Positions 16,132 to 21,678 of a stretch of DNA of 21,903 nt are shown piece after piece. The number at the start of each line of letters is the position of its first letter. Positions within the stretch are counted from its first letter, which is position 1. The notes beneath the pieces were generated by a model. The model was not told the DNA's origin and made no database searches. It was given only the letters and a program-made list of their open reading frames with translations. The position numbers and the translations under genes were made by a program. The DNA is from a virus: the IMG/VR virus record IMGVR_UViG_3300028883_000145, positions 1 through 21,903 of that record; one strand, written 5' to 3'.

Positions 16132-16371
16132 TTATGACGCTTCTAAATTGTTGGGATCTTGTTTCCCAGTTTCGATTCTGTTTAGGATAAACCCAAGGAC
16201 GAATCTCCCTCCTTCATTAAAAGCCGTTTCGTGGCTGTCGCCACGAACATGACTTTGAATTTCATAGAAGCGGGCGCGAAGGTCATCAAGAACCTTTGCG
16301 CCTGAATCTGTATTGAAAAGGTAGGTATACAACTGTGGATCACAGTTATGGTAGTCGCGGTTGATAGGCAT
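16132..16371 (-). CDS. Bbp19-like small phage protein
   Basis: 79 residues. The pattern TDSGAKVLDDLRARF, then a GDSHETAFNEGGRFVLGFIL block (about 44-63), matches what I recall of the Bbp19-like domain found in podoviruses between the portal and scaffold genes. The function is not established; a virion or head-assembly role is inferred from position. It starts 3 bases after the portal stop with AAGGA upstream, and ends 10 bases before the scaffold ATG, so it belongs to the same operon. Confidence 0.7.
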   Translation of the reverse strand: MPINRDYHNCDPQLYTYLFNTDSGAKVLDDLRARFYEIQSHVRGDSHETAFNEGGRFVLGFILNRIETGKQDPNNLEAS

Positions 16372-16374
16372 ACT

Positions 16375-17961
16375 TTATCCTTCTGGAGTAGCAGCAGCCT
16401 GTTCCATCATGGCCATCTGCTGTTGTTGTTTTGCCCTATCGTCCCTGATAGATTGTACTTCACGTTTCTTTCTCATCAGCTCAGGCGGCACACCCAGTAA
16501 GTCAGCTCGACGTTGTGCTGCAGCGTCTGCATCGTACAAGTCAAGAACTTCAGGTCCGACAACTTGGGCTTGCTGACCAAGAGCCATTTCAAACTGAGTC
16601 AGGATTGTTACATCCTCCTGACGCTGTGCTCGTGCAAGTGGTGAGCTGTATTCTGGAACGAACTCCATTCCACCAATAGACTCAGGAGCCTCTCCAAGGT
16701 ATCCATTACGTAATGCCAAACCGAACACACGTTCGAGTAGTGGCTGTAAGAACTCAGCCTGGAAACGTCCATACACAGGACCAAGCAACTGACGAACGAT
16801 CTGCATACGAACATGAACTTCCGTTGCAGTCATCGTTGGTCCGTCTTGTGGTTGCAACTGATCACTCATCATTACTCGACGAATGTTTGTCTGGAGTCGT
16901 TGAACTTCAGCACCTGCGATCGAGAAATTACCTGGAGTCGTTAATGGCTTAACATTGTTTGGGTCTGCTGCGAATAAGAAACGACGAGGTCCAACCTTAA
17001 TGTTGTTCGGATTGAGAACACCATCATCCTTTGCAACAAACATTCCAGCGATAGCCATATCAGCATGCGTCAGCATTAACTTGATAACCTGGTTCAAAGT
17101 CTTAACATCAGGCAGTGCATCATCGAATGGACCAACTGCATAATCACTTTCAGGTATCTTGTGCCAACGAGGAATGATTACTGGGAACTCCATGAACCCA
17201 GATTCTTCCATAACCATTTTTGTGTCCTTGTGAACCCACAGTGACTCGAATGGCATGCTCTTTGCATAACGACCTTTTGCTTGCTTTTTACCTTTCATGC
17301 GAGGACGGATAACGTGAATAACGGTATGCTTCTTCGTATCGTTGTAGTCAGCATTCTTCACATTATCAGGAACTTTGTCGCCAAACTTTTCCTTCATCTG
17401 TGATGCGGTCATTAGAACTCTACGATACACAGTATCGATTCGTCCTTTCTTTGTTGTTTCCTTAACAAACAAACTTTCCATTGGCCAGAATTCGAAACGA
17501 AGTCCTTCGTTCGGAATCAGCTCAACGAACAGTCCTGCCATACCAGCAATGATGATGTCAAGAAAATACTCGTAAGCCTCAGCGTCATAGTTTGCTGCAT
17601 GAATCATTTTGTAGACTTTACGAGACGAGGATTGAAGCCACTCCTTGGCATCCTCCGGCACTTCCTCATGTGCCATCGTAGGAACAGCGAAATGGAACCA
17701 CTGCATGTTTGGAGGTGTCAGTCCAGACAGAACAGAACTGGCAAGCAGACGACACGAGTCTTTACCAGTTGTGTCATACAACTTCGCTTTGTCGTCTTGT
17801 GCATTGAATGCAATCGATACACCATCTTTGTCCATACCCTGTAGACGCTGTCCACGTAGTGGGTATGAGAACTCGAACGCATCTTTACTCAGCGACTCAT
17901 AAGGAGCTCGCTCAGAAACCATTCGTGTAAAACATTTTACTACTTCATTGCCGTCGGCCAT
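16375..17961 (-). CDS. Portal protein (head-tail connector), T7 gp8-like
   Basis: 528 residues from the ATG at 17961, preceded by GGAGG at good spacing. An in-frame TTG at 17973 overlaps that site and is rejected. The chain shows the T7-type portal signatures: LYDTTGKDSCRLLASSVLSGLTPPNMQWF near 60-90, YEYFLDIIIAGMAGLFVE near 150-170, WHKIPESDYAVGPFDDALPDVKTLN near 265-290, and MMSDQLQPQDGPTMTATEVHVR near 365-385. Twelve copies form the channel at the unique capsid vertex to which terminase and tail attach. T7 gp8 is 536 residues. The gene begins one base after the 304-residue gene's stop. Confidence 0.95.
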   Translation of the reverse strand: MADGNEVVKCFTRMVSERAPYESLSKDAFEFSYPLRGQRLQGMDKDGVSIAFNAQDDKAKLYDTTGKDSCRLLASSVLSGLTPPNMQWFHFAVPTMAHEEVPEDAKEWLQSSSRKVYKMIHAANYDAEAYEYFLDIIIAGMAGLFVELIPNEGLRFEFWPMESLFVKETTKKGRIDTVYRRVLMTASQMKEKFGDKVPDNVKNADYNDTKKHTVIHVIRPRMKGKKQAKGRYAKSMPFESLWVHKDTKMVMEESGFMEFPVIIPRWHKIPESDYAVGPFDDALPDVKTLNQVIKLMLTHADMAIAGMFVAKDDGVLNPNNIKVGPRRFLFAADPNNVKPLTTPGNFSIAGAEVQRLQTNIRRVMMSDQLQPQDGPTMTATEVHVRMQIVRQLLGPVYGRFQAEFLQPLLERVFGLALRNGYLGEAPESIGGMEFVPEYSSPLARAQRQEDVTILTQFEMALGQQAQVVGPEVLDLYDADAAAQRRADLLGVPPELMRKKREVQSIRDDRAKQQQQMAMMEQAAATPEG

Positions 17962-17962
17962 G

Positions 17963-18877
17963 TTATCCTCCAACTGGTGTTAATTTGCGGAACGGTCCGA
18001 GACGACGATTCTTTGTTGGAACACCAACTTTTGTTTCTGCTTCCACTCTACGTTCGTTTGCTTGTTCGAGTAGAGTGGTTTCTTGTGGTTTGGTTGACTG
18101 TTGTCCTAACAACGTACCACCTGCTTGTTCGCGTGACGTTGTTGCTTTGGCTGTCTGTTGACTACCAAGGCGCTTACGATCGGCTTGTTCACCAAGCTTC
18201 ATTAATTGACGATGGCGAGCTTGAACTTCTGCAATAGCTTTTGCTGATGCGTCTGCTTGCGCTGCTTGTGATTTCTTCTGCCAAGCTTCGAGACGCTTGT
18301 TGTATGATTTATTAGATTCAGCAGTAACCTTAACACGACGAGCTCTTGCTGTGGATGTTCCACGAGGTGGTTGGTTGCGGTTCCAATAAAAACCATCATC
18401 CTGGTTGGGGTACCATTTATTGTCAGAGCCCCACTGTCCTGTTTCATGTGAAGGGCCGCTGTCATCCCAATTCTGGAATAATGCATCGTCCCCACGACCA
18501 GCGAACAAAAAAGAACCTCCGCCCCTATAGCCGTTTCGTGGATCGCTTACAGTCACCCACTTACCATTATCATTATCGCTAAAGCCATACTTGTTATCAG
18601 GAACCCACTTCTGAACAACATAACCACCCTTGAACTGTGTTGGTTTCTGTCCAACATTGGCTTTGTACTTCGACTCGATGTCCGCTTGTGTTGTACTTTG
18701 AAGTAGTGTTCCGCCGTACTTCGCATCAGTGCGGAACTGATTTGAAGCAGCAGCCTGCTGTGATGTCTTTGCTCCACGAGCAAGTGCACGACGAAACTGC
18801 TCGGACTTCCAGCGTTCCGTAGCAGCTCGTGCTTGAGCGAGTTCCTTTTCAGCAGCTTTGAGATCCGCAGAGGCCAT
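17963..18877 (-). CDS. Unknown virion-region protein, 304 residues
   Basis: Not recognised. It is highly polar. Residues 1-60 are an Ala/Glu/Lys/Arg helix. A central Trp/Tyr/Gly/Asp-rich part (about 85-170, many GxW and DNxG turns) looks like a compact beta domain, and a second charged helix spans about 180-235. The C-terminal part has repeated GGTLL/TTLLEQ elements (GGTLL also occurs near residue 55) and ends in basic RRLGPFRKLTP. The gene starts 4 bases after the 80-residue gene and uses a GGAGG inside that gene's last codons. It ends 1 base before the portal ATG. Tight coupling to the portal suggests a head or connector role. Confidence 0.8.
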   Translation of the reverse strand: MASADLKAAEKELAQARAATERWKSEQFRRALARGAKTSQQAAASNQFRTDAKYGGTLLQSTTQADIESKYKANVGQKPTQFKGGYVVQKWVPDNKYGFSDNDNGKWVTVSDPRNGYRGGGSFLFAGRGDDALFQNWDDSGPSHETGQWGSDNKWYPNQDDGFYWNRNQPPRGTSTARARRVKVTAESNKSYNKRLEAWQKKSQAAQADASAKAIAEVQARHRQLMKLGEQADRKRLGSQQTAKATTSREQAGGTLLGQQSTKPQETTLLEQANERRVEAETKVGVPTKNRRLGPFRKLTPVGG

Positions 18878-18881
18878 TTAC

Positions 18882-19124
18882 TTAACCTCCAAGGTACTCG
18901 TTGCCACCCTCTTCGTCGTCCATGTTGCCGAGCATTGTCAACTTACGCTGACGATTACGACGCTCCTGCTCACGAAGAGCTTCCTGTTCTTTTCTACGCA
19001 GAAGGTTCTGTTCTTCCTTCATACGATTCATTTCACGTTCTGCTTCCAAACGCTTACGTTCAGCTTCTGCTGCATCCTGAGCTGCGCGTGCTGCTGCACC
19101 GCCGTCGCCTCCGCCTCCACACAT
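18882..19124 (-). CDS. Small coiled-coil protein, 80 residues, first gene of the portal operon
   Basis: Starts at the ATG at 19124 with GGAGG about 9 bases upstream. The open frame extends further upstream but has no ribosome site there. The sequence begins MCGGGGDGGAAARAAQDAAEA and continues as an Arg/Glu-rich helix (about 17-60) predicted to form a coiled coil, then an acidic Gly-rich tail. Position upstream of the portal resembles T7 gp7.3, a small virion protein needed for adsorption or tail assembly, but similarity is not visible. Function unknown. Confidence 0.75.
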   Translation of the reverse strand: MCGGGGDGGAAARAAQDAAEAERKRLEAEREMNRMKEEQNLLRRKEQEALREQERRNRQRKLTMLGNMDDEEGGNEYLGG

Positions 19125-19143
19125 GGGGGTATCCTCCAAAGTA

Positions 19144-19183
19144 ATTAATCGATTAATGCAAATTGGTGACACAAATCACCAAT
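19144..19183 (-). promoter_or_regulatory. Palindrome and hairpin ahead of the portal operon
   Basis: In the 72-base gap before the 80-residue gene lie a perfect 14-base palindrome ATTAATCGATTAAT (19144-19157) and an 8-bp hairpin ATTGGTGA/TCACCAAT with a 6-base loop (19162-19183). The hairpin is followed on the minus strand only by a short T run, so it is at best a weak terminator of the upstream leader gene. The palindrome could be an operator. Confidence 0.45.
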
Positions 19184-19193
19184 CCAACGAGGT

Positions 19194-19199
19194 TATTTA
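19194..19199 (-). promoter_or_regulatory. TAAATA motif ahead of the portal operon
   Basis: Minus-strand GAATAAATAACC overlaps the stop codon of the 136-residue gene and lies 70 bases before the ATG of the 80-residue gene. It is a candidate promoter for the portal-scaffold block. Confidence 0.4.
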
Positions 19200-19607
19200 T
19201 TCAAATTCAATATAGTTTCTCACTAAAGTTACAAATGAACTTGGTGATTTCGATGTGAGTTCTCCCAATCTTTCCATTTTACGTACCATTCTGTTACGTT
19301 CTGCGTTTGCTTTATTCGGAGATGAGAACTTTTTCGTGTAGTGGATATTGTGGTTATCATCAAAGATCACCCCAACACAAGTGCGGACAACTTCCTTTTC
19401 AATCTCCATCTGACCGAGAATCTCTTTGATTTCACGTGTCAGATCTTCGATTCGCTCATTCCTGCTCTTGATTACAGTCTTGGCGTTAGCAAGCTTCTGC
19501 CCACCAAGAGACTTCATCTCCGCTTTCGTCGTGTTGTTCAGACCGCGCAGGCGTCCCCTTCGCCGCTTCAATACATTCAATTTTTCTTTTAAGTTGTCGT
19601 ATGTCAT
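19197..19607 (-). CDS. Small basic coiled-coil protein, 136 residues
   Basis: Not recognised. Residues 1-75 are basic and helical with heptad-like Leu/Ile spacing (LKEKLNVLKRRRG; IEDLTREIKEILGQ). The rest has a VIFDDNHNIHYTKKF strand and a basic NKANAERNRMVRKMERLGELT helix. The ATG at 19607 has only a weak purine-rich site (GAAGAAA). The first 40 codons overlap the preceding 75-residue gene in another frame. A shorter start at 19517 (MKSLGGQK) is possible but its GGAG is too close. A ribosomal frameshift joining the two frames is another option. Confidence 0.6.
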   Translation of the reverse strand: MTYDNLKEKLNVLKRRRGRLRGLNNTTKAEMKSLGGQKLANAKTVIKSRNERIEDLTREIKEILGQMEIEKEVVRTCVGVIFDDNHNIHYTKKFSSPNKANAERNRMVRKMERLGELTSKSPSSFVTLVRNYIEFE

Positions 19608-19713
19608 TATTGATTTCTTCTATTCGATCCCACAAGTCATCCCACTGATGACAGAATTCATAAGCGTCAAGTGCAGGAGACGAGAACTTAGGTGGTGGGG
19701 TGTTCGAGCACAT
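19486..19713 (-). CDS. Small protein, 75 residues, overlapping the next gene
   Basis: Not recognised. Begins MCSNTPPPKFSSPALDAYEF, followed by a Trp/Asp/Ile/Glu-rich helix (DDLWDRIEEINNDIRQLKRK, about 25-44) and a polar tail that exists only in the part overlapping the next gene (19486-19607). The ATG at 19713 lies at the edge of a perfect 15-base palindrome. The ribosome site AGG is about 15 bases away, so initiation is probably weak or regulated. The upstream gene ends 9 bases before this ATG. Confidence 0.55.
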   Translation of the reverse strand: MCSNTPPPKFSSPALDAYEFCHQWDDLWDRIEEINNDIRQLKRKIECIEAAKGTPARSEQHDESGDEVSWWAEAC

Positions 19714-19728
19714 GTGTGATTATCACAC
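19714..19728 (-). promoter_or_regulatory. Perfect 7-1-7 palindrome abutting a start codon
   Basis: GTGTGATTATCACAC touches the ATG at 19713 and covers the stop codon of the upstream gene. In RNA it would form a hairpin next to the weak ribosome site. As DNA it resembles a regulator's operator. The half-sites TGTGA/TCACA recall CRP, but the 3-base spacer is wrong for CRP. Confidence 0.4.
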
Positions 19729-19920
19729 CTGCGTTAACACCACATCGTTCATTGACTCACCGCCGATTGCGCGATCAATCTTTGATTGAAGGACGAGTTC
19801 CCAGGTGGAACGTTGCTGAAGGCGGCGTTGTGGTAGTGGAATCGAAGCAGAATACTCAGTTCCACCATCAACTTGTGTTGCAGTCAGTGTATCGTTTTCG
19901 AGTGTGAATGTAGCTGGCAT
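19723..19920 (-). CDS. Small protein of unknown function, 65 residues
   Basis: Not recognised. First gene of the minus-strand block, starting at an ATG with GGAGC 5 bases upstream. Its N-terminal half is beta-like (MPATFTLENDTLTATQVDGGTEYSASI) and its C-terminal half polar and helical. There is no signal or membrane segment. It lies about 44 bases downstream of a TAAATACCCCC motif and is transcribed away from the methyltransferase. Confidence 0.65.
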   Translation of the reverse strand: MPATFTLENDTLTATQVDGGTEYSASIPLPQRRLQQRSTWELVLQSKIDRAIGGESMNDVVLTQV

Positions 19921-19963
19921 GTGCGCTCCAGATCGCTGGTTAATACTTTTATTGTCGTGGGGG

Positions 19964-19969
19964 TATTTA
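19964..19969 (-). promoter_or_regulatory. TAAATA motif upstream of the leftward block
   Basis: Minus-strand AAGTAAATACCCCC lies 44 bases before the first leftward gene (ATG at 19920). The following CCCC resembles the candidate capsid promoter (TATAAATACCCC). It is a candidate phage promoter, back to back with the rightward promoter at 19974-20002. Confidence 0.45.
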
Positions 19970-19973
19970 CTTG

Positions 19974-20002
19974 TTGGAAGAAAGCCGTAGCGATGCTATA
20001 AT
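19974..20002 (+). promoter_or_regulatory. Sigma70-like promoter of the methyltransferase gene
   Basis: TTGGAA (19974-19979), a 17-base spacer and a perfect TATAAT (19997-20002). It lies 32 bases ahead of the ATG and just before AAGGAG. A TAAATAC (20002-20008) directly overlaps the last base of the -10. Host polymerase could use this promoter early in infection. Confidence 0.65.
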
Positions 20003-20034
20003 AAATACTTTAAACATAATAAGGAGTAAGACAA

Positions 20035-20736
20035 ATGATAATCAATGACGACTGCTTGGCGGCACTGAAAGACATACCAGATAACAGCATTGATTGTGTT
20101 GTTACATCTCCGCCGTATAACCTGACCTCCCTTCGTGGGAAGATAAAACCTGGGCGAACTCACACAACACAGCGTATTGACATTGACTACGCAACATACG
20201 GCGACGACCTACCAGAAGAAGATTATCAACAGTGGCAGATACAACTGGTAAATGAACTCTACCGTGTAATCAAACCAACTGGGTCAATCTTTTACAATCA
20301 CAAGATACGGAGGTGGAAAGGTGTTCTTTACCACCCTTGGGATTTCCTTTCACAAACTGACGCAAAGTTGTATCAGCAGATAACCTGGAATCGTAGCAAC
20401 AGTAGCAATGTGCGGAAGGAGTATCTCTTACCAACAACAGAGCACATCTACTGGTTCCGTAAAGAGAAGCCAAAAGTGTTTAAGAGTGAAGTAGAGCATA
20501 AGACAGAAGTGTGGAACATTCGTCCAGAACGGGAACGAAACCATCCAGCACCGTATCCTGTGGAACTCGCAGAGAATTGTATCTTACTGACAACACAACC
20601 TGGCGACATTGTTCTTGACCCATTCTTTGGAAGCGGCACAACAGGCGTTGCGGCAAAGCGGTTGGGCAGAAGGTTTGTCGGTATTGAGTTGAGCAAAGAG
20701 TATTGCGAACTTGCGGAGAGGCGGTTAAATGAATGA
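20035..20736 (+). CDS. Orphan DNA methyltransferase (amino-N4/N6 type)
   Basis: 233 residues. Catalytic motif IV is TSPPYN at 24-29, and the S-adenosylmethionine-binding motif I DPFFGSGTTG is near the C-terminus (195-204). The order IV then I marks the beta class of amino methyltransferases. TSPPY is commonest in N4-cytosine enzymes but also occurs in N6-adenine ones. ERNHPAPYPVELAE (167-180) is the usual segment before motif I. No restriction enzyme lies beside it, so the likely role is to protect phage DNA from host restriction. AAGGAG lies 8 bases before the ATG. It is the first gene of the plus-strand unit and overlaps the next by 8 bases. Confidence 0.94.
   Translation: MIINDDCLAALKDIPDNSIDCVVTSPPYNLTSLRGKIKPGRTHTTQRIDIDYATYGDDLPEEDYQQWQIQLVNELYRVIKPTGSIFYNHKIRRWKGVLYHPWDFLSQTDAKLYQQITWNRSNSSNVRKEYLLPTTEHIYWFRKEKPKVFKSEVEHKTEVWNIRPERERNHPAPYPVELAENCILLTTQPGDIVLDPFFGSGTTGVAAKRLGRRFVGIELSKEYCELAERRLNE
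20038..20066 (+). repeat. 29-bp direct repeat, copy 1 (methyltransferase 5' end)
   Basis: Codons 2-11 of the methyltransferase recur at 20965-20993 with 27 of 29 bases identical. The repeats flank most of the methyltransferase and the following small gene, so recombination between them would delete both. Confidence 0.9.
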
Positions 20737-20959
20737 CATAACTGCTCAAACTTTTCCTCGCGAGTCGGAACGCTTTAACTTTGTTCTTGAAAGAGATGGA
20801 GTTGAAGGACTTATCGATTTCGCAAAGCAGTTAAAAACACAATACCGCCGTGCTTGTATCGCAAGAAAACACAACGGTTCCAAACAGTGGAGTCGTAATC
20901 ACAGAGTGTTGATGGCGGGTTCGTATCTTGATGCCAAACGGTTATTGGAGGCGGTATGA
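20729..20959 (+). CDS. Small basic protein coupled to the methyltransferase, 76 residues
   Basis: Not recognised. The ATG lies inside the end of the methyltransferase gene (8-base overlap), with GGAGAGG about 8 bases upstream. The sequence is helical and basic (LIDFAKQLKTQYRRACIARKHNG, then SRNHRVLMAGSYLDAKRLLE), with no known domain visible. It ends in an ATGA overlap with the methyltransferase remnant. A DNA-binding or regulatory accessory is possible but unproven. Confidence 0.75.
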   Translation: MNDITAQTFPRESERFNFVLERDGVEGLIDFAKQLKTQYRRACIARKHNGSKQWSRNHRVLMAGSYLDAKRLLEAV

Positions 20960-20964
20960 GTGAA

Positions 20965-20993
20965 ATAATCAATGACAACTGCCTGGCGGCACT
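20965..20993 (+). repeat. 29-bp direct repeat, copy 2 (methyltransferase remnant)
   Basis: Matches 20038-20066 with two mismatches. The similarity ends abruptly after the codons for LAAL, marking the break point of the lost gene. Confidence 0.9.
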
Positions 20994-21007
20994 CCCTACT
21001 CTGGCAG

Positions 21008-21013
21008 TAAATA
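21008..21013 (+). promoter_or_regulatory. TAAATA motif within the methyltransferase remnant
   Basis: GCAGTAAATACAGG lies shortly after the break point of the methyltransferase homology, on the transcribed strand. Any RNA started here would meet a terminator about 50 bases later, so a promoter role is doubtful unless a small RNA is made. Confidence 0.25.
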
Positions 21014-21065
21014 CAGGTGCGCAAATCCTTTGTTGAGAGGGACGTGCGTAATACAAGGGAACGAA

Positions 21066-21099
21066 GAACCCTGCATCGAAAGATGTGGGGTTTCTTTTT
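21066..21099 (+). terminator. Rho-independent terminator of the methyltransferase unit
   Basis: A stem of about 12 bp (21066-21077 with 21082-21093, including three G-T pairs) closes on a GAAA tetraloop and runs into TTTCTTTTTG. It follows the methyltransferase remnant by 29 bases. Confidence 0.85.
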
Positions 21100-21369
21100 G
21101 CCTGAAGAAAGGAACACGAACAAGATTAACTGATTGAACTCCTACCAAAACAGAAACAATTCGTGCTTTCGGATGAAGTCGGGAAACATTGTGTGGATTT
21201 TGCGACACATATTAATACCTCTACGACATTTTGAATTTGGGCCCACACTAGTCAAAACAGCACAACAAACCGAAATCCCCCACAGGTTTCACCACAATTC
21301 CCCACCGCCAGCACGCTCAAACGTTCTCTCAAAAATTTTTTTGTTTCGCTCGCCGCCAAGATAATGGGG

Positions 21370-21407
21370 CACAATGCCCACACTGCCCCACAATGCCCAC
21401 AATGCCC
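21370..21407 (+). repeat. Tandem CACAATGCC(C) iteron-like array
   Basis: Four consecutive units of 9, 10, 9 and 10 bases (21370-21378, 21379-21388, 21389-21397, 21398-21407); the second reads CACACTGCCC. Extra CACAATG copies occur at 21568-21574 and, inverted, at 21187-21193 and 21486-21492. Near-helical spacing suggests a row of binding sites for one protein. Confidence 0.75.
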
Positions 21408-21425
21408 CACCGTACGAGGCGGTGG

Positions 21426-21476
21426 ATAAGAATGATTCTTATTACCGTAACGTAAATGAGAATGATTCTTATTACC
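21426..21476 (+). repeat. Two palindromic direct repeats 30 bp apart
   Basis: AGAATGATTCTTATTACC occurs at 21429-21446 and 21459-21476. The first copy is centred on a perfect 8-1-8 palindrome (21426-21442), the second on a 9-1-9 palindrome with one mismatch (21455-21473). Centres are exactly 30 bases apart (about three helical turns). Likely operators for a dimeric regulator. They resemble Fur boxes loosely (about 10 of 19 positions for the second). Confidence 0.75.
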
Positions 21477-21590
21477 ATTATGGAGCATTGTGCGGTTAGA
21501 TGGTTGAACTGTCTGTGCGTTAAAAAATGGTGCGGAAAAACGGAATGGCGGAGAATTATATGAGGAACACAATGAGGTAAGGGTAACTAT

Positions 21591-21598
21591 TATAAATA
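21591..21598 (+). promoter_or_regulatory. Candidate phage promoter TATAAATA upstream of the right-edge gene
   Basis: A complete TATAAATA lies 81 bases before the ATG at 21679, on the transcribed strand. It is identical to the candidate capsid promoter core. A weak sigma70-like pair (TTGTTG at 21600-21605, then TTATAC at 21623-21628, 17-base spacer) is also present just downstream. Confidence 0.45.
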
Positions 21599-21637
21599 AT
21601 TGTTGCCTGAATAACCAATCTATTATACGGTAACACC

Positions 21638-21651
21638 ATCGCATAAGCGAT
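21638..21651 (+). other. Small hairpin in the leader of the right-edge gene
   Basis: ATCGC/GCGAT with a 4-base loop lies 28 bases ahead of the ATG. It is too weak for a terminator and may affect mRNA stability or initiation. Confidence 0.35.
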
Positions 21652-21678
21652 TTAACTAACCTAATGGAGTAACTACCA

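Larger units (their letters stand above)
20956..21036 (+). pseudogene. Truncated N-terminus of a second DNA methyltransferase
   Basis: An ATG overlapping the previous stop (ATGA) with GGAGG just upstream opens 26 codons, MSEIINDNCLAALPTLAVNTGAQILC. IINDNCLAAL matches the start of the intact methyltransferase (IINDDCLAAL), also at DNA level (27 of 29). The frame then stops at TGA before any catalytic motif, and no further methyltransferase sequence follows. It is most simply the 5' remnant of a duplicated or exchanged methyltransferase gene. It may still be translated as a short peptide. Confidence 0.75.
21100..21678 (+). other. Gene-free control region
   Basis: No convincing gene lies here on either strand. 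It holds an A5T7 tract (21331-21342), a cluster of CACAATG heptamers including a tandem array (21370-21407), two palindromic direct repeats 30 bases apart (21426-21476), TATAAATA (21591-21598) and a small hairpin (21638-21651). Such dense cis elements between a terminator and the next operon suggest an operator region or a replication origin. No tRNA or known RNA was recognised. Confidence 0.6.

Noticed and set aside
17962-17973. TTG start at 17973 for the portal gene
   Set aside because: It overlaps the GGAGG that serves the ATG at 17961.
19714-19728. CRP binding site
   Set aside because: Half-sites TGTGA/TCACA are present but the spacer is 3 bases instead of 6.
20035-20959. Complete restriction-modification system
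   Set aside because: The small gene after the methyltransferase has 76 residues with no nuclease motif, and nothing else nearby could be a restriction enzyme, so the methyltransferase is treated as orphan.
21366-21476. CRISPR array
   Set aside because: The repeats are only 9-18 bases long, the 9/10-bp units have no spacers, and the two longer repeats number only two; no cas genes are present.
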